The notes under the pieces are model-generated. The model searched no databases, was not told where the DNA came from, and worked only from the letters and a program-made list of their open reading frames with translations. Of a stretch of DNA of 64,000 nt, positions 42,533 to 51,425 are shown piece after piece. How positions within the stretch are numbered: position 1 is the first letter of the stretch; every line of letters starts with the position of its first letter. The position numbers and the translations under genes are program-made. This DNA is from Lentzea xinjiangensis (GTDB taxonomy: Bacteria; Actinomycetota; Actinomycetes; Mycobacteriales; Pseudonocardiaceae). The stretch is from positions 248,001 through 312,000 of the forward strand of contig NZ_FOFR01000005.1 in the NCBI RefSeq assembly GCF_900110955.1, given 5' to 3'.

Positions 42533-43748
42533 CCAGCACGACCGCGTCGGCGGCGGGCAGGTCGAGCTGGGCGGGGACCGGATCGCCGCGCAGGGTCGCG
42601 AGACCCGCGGGCGGCGTCAGCAACACGGAGGTCTTCGTCGGGTTCACGGCCACCCAGCCGTTGCTGTAGCGGCGGTGCCAGACACCGCTCGGCAGGCGGG
42701 TGGCCGCCTCGACCGCCTCGCCGAGCCGCGCGTCCTGGTACAGCGACCAGTACGGGTTCTTGTAGTCGGGGTTGGCCCTCGTCCAGCACGTGCGGGGGCT
42801 CGCGAGGAGCGCGGCGGACGCGTACCCGACCCGTTCCTCCTGCTCGGACTTCGTGTGCGTGATCAGCAGCAGCCAGGACTCCCCCAGCGCGGCCTGGGCC
42901 CGCTGCTCCTTGAACTGGTTGCCCTGGAACGTGATCAGCTCGCCGGCGCCGTCGTCGCCGCGCAGGCCGAAGTTCTCCTCCATCGCGCCCGAGTAGCGCG
43001 AGTGCGCCGCCCAGCGGCCCGGTGTCAGCTGCGACTCCGACACGTTGGGCACCAGCATCTTCCCCGCCTTCTCCAGGGCGTCACCGGTGAGCGCGAGCAT
43101 GCCGTCGAGGCCTTCGCGCAGCAACCGGTCCGTGCCGGCGGTGTCGGCGGTGCCCGCGATCACCGCGGGCGAGTAGTACTTCAGCGAGCTGAAGTCGTTG
43201 TCCGCCAGCACCCCGTCCCAGCCCTCGCGGAGCACCTCGCCGACGACCGCGTCCGACCACGCCTTCTGGTAGGCCGGGTCCCACACCGCCATCTGCCAGT
43301 GCTTCGGGTAGCCCTTCCACTCGATGCGCTTGCCGCCGGTGTCCTTCGCGAACCACTCCGGGTGCTGCCTCTCCGCGGCGAAGTACCCGATGCCGGTGGG
43401 CAGGTACTTGGCGTCCCGCATCCCCTCGACCGCGCCGGCGTAGTTGCGGGTGCTGGAGAAGTCCTTGTAGACGAGGACCTTCACCTTGGGGTTCAGCTCG
43501 TGGAGCTTGCGCATGGCCGCCGTCTCCCACGCGTTGAGCACGACCACGTCGTAGTGCCGGGCGGCGGACTTGATCTCCCACTGCGACGGCGAGTCGCCGA
43601 TGCCGTACCACCAGGCGCACGGCGCCAGCGGTTTCGGCACCGGCGCGGTGACGACCGGTTCGGTGGCCTGGCTGACCACACATGCACTCGAAAGAAGTAC
43701 GAGAGCGACAGCGGCGAATCTACTCGTCAGCGATTTCTGCGACAACAC
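42513..43748 (-). CDS. Secreted lipoprotein, putative glycoside hydrolase (GHL15-like)
   Basis: 411 residues. The N-terminus is a lipoprotein signal (RFAAVALVLLSSACVVS, lipobox Leu-Ser-Ser-Ala-Cys near residue 23). The rest reads like the putative TIM-barrel glycosidases of the GHL15 type: PCAWWYGIGDSPSQWEIKSAARHYDVVVLNAWE (residues about 43-75), KVLVYKDFSS, WDGVLADNDF and ENFGLRGDDG, with Asp and Glu residues at strand ends. It would be anchored outside the membrane and could trim or remodel the polymer made by this cluster. The GTG start at 43748 overlaps the 3' end of the sugar-phosphate transferase gene. The family is assigned from overall pattern, so the enzyme activity is tentative. Confidence 0.72.
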   Translation of the reverse strand: MLSQKSLTSRFAAVALVLLSSACVVSQATEPVVTAPVPKPLAPCAWWYGIGDSPSQWEIKSAARHYDVVVLNAWETAAMRKLHELNPKVKVLVYKDFSSTRNYAGAVEGMRDAKYLPTGIGYFAAERQHPEWFAKDTGGKRIEWKGYPKHWQMAVWDPAYQKAWSDAVVGEVLREGWDGVLADNDFSSLKYYSPAVIAGTADTAGTDRLLREGLDGMLALTGDALEKAGKMLVPNVSESQLTPGRWAAHSRYSGAMEENFGLRGDDGAGELITFQGNQFKEQRAQAALGESWLLLITHTKSEQEERVGYASAALLASPRTCWTRANPDYKNPYWSLYQDARLGEAVEAATRLPSGVWHRRYSNGWVAVNPTKTSVLLTPPAGLATLRGDPVPAQLDLPAADAVVLVNAPKP

Positions 43749-45169
43749 AACTCACCCGCTGTCATCAGTAGAATCCTCAGGTCGAGCCACAACGACCAAT
43801 TCGCGATGTAGTAGTTGTCGTATCGAGACCTGTCGGCGATCGAGGTGTCACCGCGCAACCCGTGGACCTGAGCCAAACCGGTCAGGCCCGTCGGAACGCG
43901 GTGCCGAGCCCAATATAGCTCGTGAATTGCCGAGAACTCGCGAACGAAACCCGGCCGTTCGGGTCGCGGCCCGACGACGCACATGTCGCCGCGCAGGACG
44001 TTCCACAGCTGCGGCAGCTCGTCGAGCGAGGTGCGCCGCAGGAACCGGCCGACCGGCCCGACCCTGGCGTCGCCCACCACCGACCACCTGACCTGGGAGT
44101 CGTCCTCACCGGTCTGGCGGACGCTGCGGATCTTGTAGAGGACGAACGTGCGGTCGTCCATGCCGACGCGGACCTGCCGGAAGAAGATCGGCCGGCCGCT
44201 CTCGACGAGCACGGCGAGCGCGCACAGGCCGATGACCGGCGCCAGCACGACCAGGGCGACCGCCGCGAGCACCAGGTCGGCCGCGCGCTTGATCCACCAG
44301 GTCGGTCTGCTGGTCGGCGCGGTGCCCAGGTGCATCAGCGGGTAGCTGCGCAGCCGTTCGACGCCTGGCCCGTCGGGGTGCAGCTCGTACATCCGCGGCA
44401 CGACCAGCGTCGAGCAGCCCAGCCGGTGCGCCGTGATCGCCGCGTCCACCAGCGGGGAGTCGCGGGTGTGCGAGAACGCGAGCACCACGGTGCCCGCCCG
44501 CAGCCGCACGATCGCGTCGGCCAGGTCGCCGTCGACGACCTCCAGCACGGGCGAGTGCCGGTCGGGATCGGGGCCGGAGTCGGCGAACGCGACGGGCCGC
44601 AGGCCGAACTCGGGGTGCTCCAGCATCGTCCTGGCGAGGTTCACGCCGACCTCGCCCGCGCCGACGATGATCGTGCGGTCGCACCGGTCGAAGCGCCGGC
44701 GGCACCACCGGCCGAACGCGAACACGCACCACCTGACCGGCTCGATGACCAGCGCGAACGCGATCAGCACCCACTGCGCCGCGGCCAGCTCCGCCGCCGG
44801 CGTGCCGCTCACCAGGCCGAGCGCGCAGACCAGCGCGAACGCCAGCGCGGTGCTCGCCGCCGACCGGGGCAGGTCCTGCAGCCACGACAGCCACAGCCTC
44901 CTGCGGTACAGCCGCGAGGAGCCCCTGATCGTGAGCACGGCCGCCGCGACCGCGGCGCTCCAGCCCCAGCCGAGGCCGCGGTGCAGGCACACCGCCGAGA
45001 GCACCGCGCCGTCGGCGAGCACGAGCAGCACCGCCACCGCGTTCACCCGGCTGAGCAGGTCGCGGCGGCCGCCGGGCTGCCCCGGTCCGCGCGGCCGCTG
45101 GTGCGCGCGGCCGGTCTCAGGCGCCGGGAGTGGTGCGGCTGGGTCGGCAACGGCCGAGAATCGCCTCAT
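43727..45169 (-). CDS. Initiating polyprenyl-phosphate sugar-1-phosphate transferase (WbaP/CpsE type)
   Basis: 480-residue membrane enzyme that transfers the first sugar-1-phosphate to undecaprenyl phosphate. About four or five membrane helices fill residues 40-150. A central NAD-binding-like region follows (RTIIVGAGEVGVNLARTML near 168). The last 200 residues hold a further helix and the catalytic sugar transferase domain: RPIFFRQVRVGMDDRTF, KIRSVRQTGED, RRTSLDELPQLWNVLRGDM, VVGPRPERPGFV and RHRVPTGLTGLAQVHG. This is the full-length layout of the family. It is divergent from the family 2 glycosyltransferase gene and followed by the glycosidase lipoprotein. Confidence 0.94.
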   Translation of the reverse strand: MRRFSAVADPAAPLPAPETGRAHQRPRGPGQPGGRRDLLSRVNAVAVLLVLADGAVLSAVCLHRGLGWGWSAAVAAAVLTIRGSSRLYRRRLWLSWLQDLPRSAASTALAFALVCALGLVSGTPAAELAAAQWVLIAFALVIEPVRWCVFAFGRWCRRRFDRCDRTIIVGAGEVGVNLARTMLEHPEFGLRPVAFADSGPDPDRHSPVLEVVDGDLADAIVRLRAGTVVLAFSHTRDSPLVDAAITAHRLGCSTLVVPRMYELHPDGPGVERLRSYPLMHLGTAPTSRPTWWIKRAADLVLAAVALVVLAPVIGLCALAVLVESGRPIFFRQVRVGMDDRTFVLYKIRSVRQTGEDDSQVRWSVVGDARVGPVGRFLRRTSLDELPQLWNVLRGDMCVVGPRPERPGFVREFSAIHELYWARHRVPTGLTGLAQVHGLRGDTSIADRSRYDNYYIANWSLWLDLRILLMTAGELCCRRNR

Positions 45170-45406
45170 TGGAGATCATCCGATCGAAGGAGTGTTGACC
45201 GCGAAACTGCACGAAAGAGTGAATGCGCTGCGATAAATCATCTCTTCGGGTATCAATTTCCCTCTTCAGTGTCCCGGCTGAACGCGGTTGGTGAGATTCC
45301 GACGTGCTTCCCGCCCCGAACACGCCCAGGGTCGGCTCAAAAGCTTTATCACGTCGTGTCAATAATTCACGCCACAACCGCGAGCCACCGAAGAGGGGGC
45401 GTTCCA

Positions 45407-46231
45407 GTGAGAGTCGACGACCACGGGATCCGGCATTCCGCCGACGAGTCCGCCGCGACCGCGCAGGACGCGATCCGCGCCTGCGGCGACGTGCACGTCG
45501 TCCTACCCGCCTACAACGAGGCCGCCGCGCTCCCGCGGTTGCTGCGGCGCATCGCCGACGCCGACCTCGCCGACCGGATCACGGTGTGGGTGGTCGACGA
45601 CGGCTCGTCCGACGGCACCGGCGACTGCGTGGCGGGTGTGCGCGGCCTCGACGTCCGCCTGGTGCGCCACCCGGAGAACCTCGGCCTGGGCCAAGCCGTC
45701 CAAACGGGACTGCGCGCGGTCCTCGCCGAGGCCTCGCCCGACGACGTGGCGATCGTCATGGACGCCGACGACACGCACGACCCCGGCGTGTTCCCCGCGC
45801 TGCTGGAGCAGATCGCGGCCGGCGCGGACGTCGTGATCTGCTCCCGGTTCGTCGAGGGCGGCGACGACTCGACCGCGCCGCGCTGGCGCCGGTTGCTCTC
45901 CCGCGGCGCGGCCGTCGTGTTCGGCCGGGTGCTGCGGGTGGCCGGTGTCCAGGACTTCACCAGCGGCTTCCGCGCCTACCGGGTGAGCCTGCTGCGCCGC
46001 GCCGCCGCGCACTGGGGCGAGCGGCTCGTCGAGGAACGCGGTTTCGCGTGCATGGTGGAGCTGCTGATGAAGCTGCGGCACTGCGCGCCGGTCGTGCGCG
46101 AGGTCCCGCTGCGGCTGCGCTACGACCGCAAGCCCGGCCCGAGCAAGCTCAGGCTCGGCCGCACGCTGGCGCAGTACCTGCTGCTGCTCATGCGCGACCG
46201 GCTCGCGCCCGTACCGTTCAGGAAGCTCTGA
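45407..46231 (+). CDS. Glycosyltransferase family 2 (polyprenyl-phosphate sugar synthase-like)
   Basis: 274-residue GT-A enzyme. VHVVLPAYNEAAALPRLLRRI opens the nucleotide-binding fold, WVVDDGSSDGTGD follows, and the metal site is IVMDADDTHDPG. GFRAYRVSLLRRA and EVPLRLRYDRKPGPSKLRL are typical of dolichol/polyprenyl-phosphate mannose-type synthases. There is no C-terminal membrane domain, only a hydrophobic QYLLLLM stretch. It may supply the polyprenyl-phosphate sugar used by the GT87-like enzyme; that link is inference. The GTG start at 45407 has GAGGGGG about eight bases upstream. Its stop overlaps the start of the FAD enzyme (TGATG). Confidence 0.9.
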   Translation: MRVDDHGIRHSADESAATAQDAIRACGDVHVVLPAYNEAAALPRLLRRIADADLADRITVWVVDDGSSDGTGDCVAGVRGLDVRLVRHPENLGLGQAVQTGLRAVLAEASPDDVAIVMDADDTHDPGVFPALLEQIAAGADVVICSRFVEGGDDSTAPRWRRLLSRGAAVVFGRVLRVAGVQDFTSGFRAYRVSLLRRAAAHWGERLVEERGFACMVELLMKLRHCAPVVREVPLRLRYDRKPGPSKLRLGRTLAQYLLLLMRDRLAPVPFRKL

Positions 46232-47565
46232 TGCCCCCTCGCGTCGTCGTCATCGGCGGGGGCGTCTGCGGCCTCGCCACCGCCCACCGGCTCGTGCGCG
46301 AGGGTCTCGCGGTGACGCTGCTGGAGGCGAGCGACCAGCTCGGCGGCCTCGGCACGTTCTTCTCGTCGCGCGACCGCTGGGTGGAGCGCTTCTACCACTG
46401 CGTGATGCCGACGGACGCGGCCCTGCTCGCGCTGCTGGACGAGGTGGGCCTGAAGGAGAGCGTCGGCTGGCGGCCCACCAGGATGGGCATGGTCGTCGAC
46501 GGCGAGCACCACTCGTTCAACTCCGCGCTGGACCTGCTGCGGTTCCGGCCGCTGCGCCTCGCCGACCGGGTGCGGTTCGGCGTGGTCTCGTTGCTGCTGC
46601 GCAGGCTCGGCGAGGGCAAGGACCTCGACGGGGTGCGCACCGAGGACTGGCTGCGCGGCCTGTACGGCGACGCGACGTGGAGCACGCTGCTCGCGCCGAT
46701 GTTCGGCGCCAAGTTCGGCTCGGCCTTCGGCGACGTGCCCGCGCTGTACCTCTGGCAGCGCCTGGGCCGCGAGCGCAACGACTCGGTCCGCGGCTACCCG
46801 GCCGGCGGCTACAAGAGCGTGATCGACGCCCTCCGCGCGTCCATCGAGGCTGGCGGCGGCGAGATCCGCACGTCGGCTCCCGTCCGGCGGGTCGAGACCT
46901 CGCTCGACCGGGTGCTCGTCACGGTGGCCGGCGGCGACACGATCGAGGCCGACCACGCGGTCTCCACCGTCCCGCTGCCCGCGTTGCGCGGCATCGCGGA
47001 CGAGGACCTGGCGCGGCGGCTGCCCGACGTGCGGCTGCGCTACCAGGGCGTGGTCAACACGCTGTTCTTCCTCCGCAAGCCGTTGTCCGGGCACTACTGG
47101 GCGCCGGTGCTGCGGTCGGGGACCGACTTCGACGGCATCGTCGAGATGTCCGCGCTCACCGGCACCGAGCCCTACGACGGCCGGCACCTCGTGTACGTCA
47201 TGCGCTACACCGACCGCGAGTCCGCGCTCTACCGCGAGGACGAGGCCGTCATCTCGCGGCGCTGGACCGAGCAGCTACTGAACCTCCACAAAGGACTTAC
47301 CATGGAGGACGTCGACGAGGTGCGCACGTTCAAGGCACCGTTCGTCGAACCGGTCTACCCGCTCGGTTACCTGTCGCGGCGCCCGGCCGTCGAAGTACCC
47401 GGCACCCGGCTGCTCCTCGCCACGACGGCCCACGTCTACCCGAACGTCACCAGCTGGAACTCGAGCGTCGAGCTCGCCGGGTCCGTGACGGACCTGCTCC
47501 TGCGCGACGCGAGGAGATCCCCGACTCAGGAGAACACCGCATGGTCAGCAGATTCGGCGCGGTGA
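46231..47565 (+). CDS. FAD-dependent oxidoreductase (amine-oxidase/UDP-sugar-mutase-like fold)
   Basis: 444-residue flavoprotein. It begins with the dinucleotide-binding motif VVVIGGGVCGLATAHRLV, then LLEASDQLGGLGTFF. A second FAD motif lies near the C-terminus (LLLATTAHVYPNVTSWNSSVELA). The body resembles protoporphyrinogen-oxidase/amine-oxidase-like proteins that occur in glycan clusters next to family 2 glycosyltransferases. What it oxidises is unknown; a sugar or lipid carrier of this pathway is the contextual guess. It overlaps the glycosyltransferase by one base and the lysyl-oxidase-like gene by 25 bases. Confidence 0.85.
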   Translation: MPPRVVVIGGGVCGLATAHRLVREGLAVTLLEASDQLGGLGTFFSSRDRWVERFYHCVMPTDAALLALLDEVGLKESVGWRPTRMGMVVDGEHHSFNSALDLLRFRPLRLADRVRFGVVSLLLRRLGEGKDLDGVRTEDWLRGLYGDATWSTLLAPMFGAKFGSAFGDVPALYLWQRLGRERNDSVRGYPAGGYKSVIDALRASIEAGGGEIRTSAPVRRVETSLDRVLVTVAGGDTIEADHAVSTVPLPALRGIADEDLARRLPDVRLRYQGVVNTLFFLRKPLSGHYWAPVLRSGTDFDGIVEMSALTGTEPYDGRHLVYVMRYTDRESALYREDEAVISRRWTEQLLNLHKGLTMEDVDEVRTFKAPFVEPVYPLGYLSRRPAVEVPGTRLLLATTAHVYPNVTSWNSSVELAGSVTDLLLRDARRSPTQENTAWSADSAR

Positions 47566-48497
47566 TCGCGGCACTCACGATCACCGCCACCGGCCTCGTT
47601 TCCTCGCAACACGTCCAGGCCGACCCGGCACCCCTGCTGCCGGACCTGCGGCAGGCGCCCATCGGCTGTCCGGGAGGGTTCCCCGGCAACCCCAACATGT
47701 GCCGCGACTGGGACGTCTGCCTCGTGGAGGACGCCGCCGCACCGCAGGGCAGCTGCCTGCAGCGCGCGGGACAGGCCGGCGCGGTCCGTCTCCGGTTCAC
47801 CACCTCGATCGACAACGTCGGCGACGGCCCGCTGCTGCTGCACGCGCACCGCGACAGCACCGGCGTTCCCACCATGAAGGTCCGCCAGGCGGTCCAGTCC
47901 GGTGTGGACGGATCGATCGCCCGCTCGTTCACCGAGGCCCGGCGCGAGACGACGGCCAGCGCCTACTACGAGCCCGCCGCGACGCACGAGCACTGGCACC
48001 TGCTCAACTTCGAGTACTTCCAGCTCCGCACGCCCGACGGCGACGTGGTCGTGACGGACCGCAAGAACGGCTTCTGCATCGGCGACCGCTACGAGGTCTT
48101 CGACGACCTCCCCCGGCGTCCCTCCGACCCGCAGAGCCCCGAGGGGAAGCTGGCGGCCCAGTTGGACGGCCACATGTGCGAGCACCACAACCCGTCCGCC
48201 TTGGACGTCATGTTCGGCATCTCCGTCGGCTCCGGCGACGACTACAAGTACAAGGTCGACTTCCAGTGGCTCGACCTCACGCGCGTGAAGTCCGGTGTCT
48301 ACGACGTCGTCAACGTCGTGAACTCCGACCGCGTGCTGCTGGAGAAGAACTACGACAACAACGTGTCGTCGATGGCGATCTCCGTGCAGTGGCCGCAGGG
48401 CGCGGCGAACCCGCCGGCGGTGATCGAGGACGCTCCCAAGGTGCGGATGATGCGCAACTGCCCCGGCAAAGTCCGGTGCGCGCGGCCCACCGGCTGA
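47541..48497 (+). CDS. Secreted lysyl-oxidase-like copper protein
   Basis: 318 residues with a Sec signal peptide (FGAVIAALTITATGLVSSQ, probable cleavage after VQA near residue 28). The domain matches bacterial members of the lysyl oxidase family. It has ATHEHWHLLNFEYF near residues 148-161 (H-x-H-x-H copper site), RKNGFCIGDRYEVFD, and a late SGVYDVVNVVNSDRVLLEKNYDNN. Several Cys are placed as if for disulfides. Lysyl oxidases oxidise lysine amines to aldehydes that cross-link proteins. A role in cross-linking or anchoring the surface polymer is inferred from its position as the last gene of the glycan operon. ATG at 47541 has AGGAG nine bases upstream. Confidence 0.87.
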   Translation: MVSRFGAVIAALTITATGLVSSQHVQADPAPLLPDLRQAPIGCPGGFPGNPNMCRDWDVCLVEDAAAPQGSCLQRAGQAGAVRLRFTTSIDNVGDGPLLLHAHRDSTGVPTMKVRQAVQSGVDGSIARSFTEARRETTASAYYEPAATHEHWHLLNFEYFQLRTPDGDVVVTDRKNGFCIGDRYEVFDDLPRRPSDPQSPEGKLAAQLDGHMCEHHNPSALDVMFGISVGSGDDYKYKVDFQWLDLTRVKSGVYDVVNVVNSDRVLLEKNYDNNVSSMAISVQWPQGAANPPAVIEDAPKVRMMRNCPGKVRCARPTG

Positions 48498-48520
48498 GAG
48501 GGTCCGAAAGACACCGTAAA

Positions 48521-48549
48521 CGGGGGTGCTCGCGTGGCGAGCACCCCCG
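48521..48549 (+). terminator. Strong hairpin terminator of the polysaccharide operon
   Basis: Perfect 13-base stem (cgggggtgctcgc / gcgagcacccccg) with a 3-base loop, 24 bases after the stop of the lysyl-oxidase-like gene, followed by tattcg. Confidence 0.9.
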
Positions 48550-48887
48550 TATTCGTACCGAGGCAAACAGATACCGGAACAACCGGGCCGAAATCGGGCA
48601 TCTATCATAAGTGCCACTCGGCGTGCAATCCTCACTCTGCGAAACCGTTAACAGCGATACATAGCACACGTGCGGCGCTGCACACAATTCCACCGGACAT
48701 CAGGCAGAACGGCACAAGTCAATAGGCCAAGTAGTGCAATTCTGATCACAGTGCAGAGTGTCATACGCAACCCCTCTGGACCTTGACCTGCCCATGTAGC
48801 GGCTTGAGAGAATTCACGGTGCGATTCCACTCCGTCAGGGATTGCGAGTCCGACCTGATTCCCCCGGCCGATCAGGAGTGCCCCGTC
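48550..48887. other. AT-richer intergenic region upstream of the prenyltransferase
   Basis: About 340 bases with clearly lower GC than the flanking genes and no convincing gene. It probably contains the promoter for the prenyltransferase-tryptophanase pair. An ATG at 48783 is in frame with the prenyltransferase but lacks a ribosome site, and its codons are not typical. The AGGAG just before the TTG at 48888 decides the start. Confidence 0.55.
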
Positions 48888-49982
48888 TTGAGCGCGCCAG
48901 CCGTCTCATTGCGCGATTTTGCCCTTGGTCAACTGCAGAACCTGCTGCGTGCTGTCGGTTTGGCGAACTCCACGGAAAGCGCCACGAAGTTGCTGGGAGA
49001 GGCAATGGGCCCCGGTGGCCGCCGCCCTCTCTCCGCGGTTGCGGACTGGCCGTCTTCCGTCGCCGACGACCACACTCCCGTGGAATTCTCCGTAGCTTTG
49101 GCTCAAAACGAACCGCCGGCCGTGCGCATGATCGTCGAATCGCTCGCCGAACAGCCGGGGCGCCGGGAGAACCTCGACGCCGCACTCGGGGTCCTCGACC
49201 GGCTGAGCTCGCGGCACCGGCTGCACCTCGGGCGGTTCGACCGCGTGCGCGACCTGTTCCTGCCCGCCGATCCGCAGGGGACGTTCGCGTTCTGGTACTC
49301 GCTGATCGTCGGGCCCTACGCGGCACCGGCGATCAAGGTCTACCTCAACCCCGACGTGCGCGGGCCGGAGAACGGCACGGCCCTCGTCACCGAGGCGCTG
49401 ACCCGGCTCGGTCTGAGCGCGGCGCTCCCGGCGGTGCGCGAGCACGCGCTGCGGCGCGAGGGCCTGGACAGGTTCTCGTTCTTCGCGCTCGACCTCATGG
49501 ACGAGCACCGGGCGCGGGTGAAGACCTACGTGTCCCACGACGACTCCGTGGTGGCCGACGTGGTCGAGGCCGCCTCGGCGACCCCCGACGTCGACCTGGA
49601 GCTCCTGGCGGATGTCGTGGCACTGGCCTGCGGTGGCACGGGGCCGTTCACCCGGCGTCCGCTGATGTCGAGCTACACCTTCATGTCCGGCGACACCGAC
49701 CGGCCGAGCGGCTACTCCCTCTACGTCCCCGTGCGGGACTACGTGCAGGACGACCTGGAGGCGTGCGAACGCGTTCTGGCGATCATGGCGAGGTGCGGGC
49801 TGGACACGGCCCCGTTCGTCATGGCGCTCGCGAGCATCGTCCGGCGGCCGCTGGGCGAGGGCGTCGGGCTGATCGCCCACGTGTCACTGCGTCTGGGCCG
49901 GCCGCGGCCCGGAGTGACGGTTTACCTGTCGTCCGAGGCTTACGACGTGACACCGCCTCGGACCGAAGCAATGTCAGTCTAG
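48888..49982 (+). CDS. ABBA-type aromatic (indole) prenyltransferase
   Basis: 364-residue soluble enzyme expected to attach a dimethylallyl group to tryptophan or an indole. The sequence follows bacterial DMATS-type members: SLRDFALGQLQNLLRAVGL at the start, EFSVALAQNEPPAVRMIVESL, FAFWYSLIVGPYAAPAIKVYLNP near 140-165, FSFFALDLMD, VKTYVSHDD, SGYSLYVPVRDYVQDD and GVTVYLSSEAYDV. The regular Lys-Val-Tyr and Lys-Thr-Tyr positions fit the diphosphate-binding Lys and Tyr shields. TTG at 48888 with AGGAG nine bases upstream is the preferred start. Next to tryptophanase, as in Streptomyces clusters that make 5- or 6-dimethylallyl-indoles. The position prenylated cannot be read here. Confidence 0.9.
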   Translation: MSAPAVSLRDFALGQLQNLLRAVGLANSTESATKLLGEAMGPGGRRPLSAVADWPSSVADDHTPVEFSVALAQNEPPAVRMIVESLAEQPGRRENLDAALGVLDRLSSRHRLHLGRFDRVRDLFLPADPQGTFAFWYSLIVGPYAAPAIKVYLNPDVRGPENGTALVTEALTRLGLSAALPAVREHALRREGLDRFSFFALDLMDEHRARVKTYVSHDDSVVADVVEAASATPDVDLELLADVVALACGGTGPFTRRPLMSSYTFMSGDTDRPSGYSLYVPVRDYVQDDLEACERVLAIMARCGLDTAPFVMALASIVRRPLGEGVGLIAHVSLRLGRPRPGVTVYLSSEAYDVTPPRTEAMSV

Positions 49983-49996
49983 AAAGGCAGCAGGGC

Positions 49997-51355
49997 GTGG
50001 AGCCGTACCGCATCAAGGTCGTCGAGCCGATTCCCATCACCACGCGGGAGCACCGCGAACGCGTGTACGCCGCCGGTGGGTACAACCAGTTCAACCTCAC
50101 CGCCGAGGACGTGACGATCGACCTGCTGAGCGACTCCGGCACCGGCGCGCTGTCGGCGGAGCAGCAGGCCGCGGGCATGCGCGGCGACGAGACCTACGCG
50201 GGTGCCCGGTCGTGGTTCCGGTTCCGCGAGGTGGTCGAGGAGCTGACCGGCTTCGCGCACATCTTCCCGGTGCACCAGGGCCGTGCCGCGGAGCGGATCC
50301 TGTTCAGCACGCTGCTGAAGCCCGGTCAGCTCTCGGTCAGCAACACGCACTTCGACACGACCCGCGCGAACGTGGAGCTCGCCGGCGGCGTCGTGCGGGA
50401 CCTGCCGTGCCGGGAGGCCGCGGACCTCGACAGCGACGCGCCGTTCAAGGGCGACATCGACCTCGTCGCGCTCGAGGCGGTGCTGACCGGGCCGGAGGAC
50501 GTCGGCCAGGTGCTCATGACCATCACCAACAACGGTGGTGGCGGCCAGCCCGTGTCGATGGCGAACCTCGAAGCCACGAGTGCGTTGTGCCGCAAGCACG
50601 GCGTGCCGTTCATCCTCGACGCGGCCCGGTTCGCCGAGAACGCGTGGCTCGTGACCCAGCGGGAGGAGAAGTACCTCGGCCACAGCCCGCGCGAGGTCGC
50701 GAAGCTCGCGTTCCGGCTGGCCGACGGTTGTGTGGCGAGCCTGAAGAAGGACGGCATCGTCCACATCGGAGGGATGCTGGCGCTCACCGACCCGGAGCTC
50801 GCCAAGCGCTGCGAGCTCCTGCTGATGGCCACCGAGGGGTTCCGCACCTACGGCGGACTCTCCGGCCGCGACCTCGACATGTGTGCGCAGGGCCTGATCG
50901 AGGTCACCGACCCGCTGTACCTGCGGGAGCGGGCCGAGTCGACCGCGTACCTCGCCGAGTGCGCGCGACAGGCCGGTGTGGACAGCGTGCGCCCGGCGGG
51001 CATCCACGCCGTGTACCTCAACGCGGGCCGGTTCTTCCCGCACATCCCGCCGCACCGCTTCACCGGCCACGCGCTCGCCTCCGAGCTGTACCTGGCGGGC
51101 GGGATCCGGTGTGCCGAACTGGGTTCGCTCTACCTCGGCGAGATCGACGAGTCGGGCGAGCTCGTCACGCCGGCGCCGTTCGAGCTGGTGCGCCTCGCGA
51201 TCCCACGCCGCGTCTACACCCGCAGCCACCTGGAGTACGTGGCCGAGACGCTCGCGGGGATCGCCAAGAACCCCGAGCGGGTACCGGGTTACCGCCTGGT
51301 CGAGGCACCGGCGATGCTGCGCCCGTTCCGGTGCCGCCTGGAGCAGGTCCGCTAG
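49997..51355 (+). CDS. tnaA: Tryptophanase (PLP-dependent)
   Basis: 452-residue enzyme that splits tryptophan (or prenyl-tryptophan) to indole, pyruvate and ammonia. Family features are PYRIKVVEPIPITTREHRE at the N-terminus, IDLLSDSGTGALS, GDETYAGARSWFRFREVVEEL, FPVHQGRAAERILFS, NTHFDTTRAN, TITNNGGGGQPVS, DAARFAENAW and ASLKKDGIVHIGG near 245-260. The first Lys of the LKKD should hold PLP. Length matches known tryptophanases. GTG at 49997 lies 15 bases after the prenyltransferase stop behind AAAGGCAG. Together they probably yield a prenylated indole. Any flavin monooxygenase for further oxidation is not in this window. Confidence 0.94.
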   Translation: MEPYRIKVVEPIPITTREHRERVYAAGGYNQFNLTAEDVTIDLLSDSGTGALSAEQQAAGMRGDETYAGARSWFRFREVVEELTGFAHIFPVHQGRAAERILFSTLLKPGQLSVSNTHFDTTRANVELAGGVVRDLPCREAADLDSDAPFKGDIDLVALEAVLTGPEDVGQVLMTITNNGGGGQPVSMANLEATSALCRKHGVPFILDAARFAENAWLVTQREEKYLGHSPREVAKLAFRLADGCVASLKKDGIVHIGGMLALTDPELAKRCELLLMATEGFRTYGGLSGRDLDMCAQGLIEVTDPLYLRERAESTAYLAECARQAGVDSVRPAGIHAVYLNAGRFFPHIPPHRFTGHALASELYLAGGIRCAELGSLYLGEIDESGELVTPAPFELVRLAIPRRVYTRSHLEYVAETLAGIAKNPERVPGYRLVEAPAMLRPFRCRLEQVR

Positions 51356-51361
51356 CCACCA

Positions 51362-51409
51362 CACGGCACCGCCCCCACATCCCCGGGAGGGTGTGGGGGC
51401 GGTGCCGTG
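51362..51409. terminator. Long hairpin terminator between tryptophanase and the cvn operon
   Basis: An almost perfect 18-base stem (51362-51379 with 51392-51409, cacggcaccgcccccaca) encloses a 12-base loop. It stands between two convergent genes and should stop transcription from both sides. Confidence 0.9.
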
Positions 51410-51425
51410 ACGCTCGCCGAGCCGG

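Noticed and set aside
48783..48887. N-terminal extension of the prenyltransferase from an ATG
   Set aside because: No ribosome site, AT-rich codons, and the family N-terminus begins after the TTG with a good AGGAG.
49997..51355. Threonine aldolase or beta-tyrosinase instead of tryptophanase
   Set aside because: Too long for a threonine aldolase. Tyrosine phenol-lyase is closely related and cannot be fully excluded, but the prenyl-indole neighbour favours tryptophanase.
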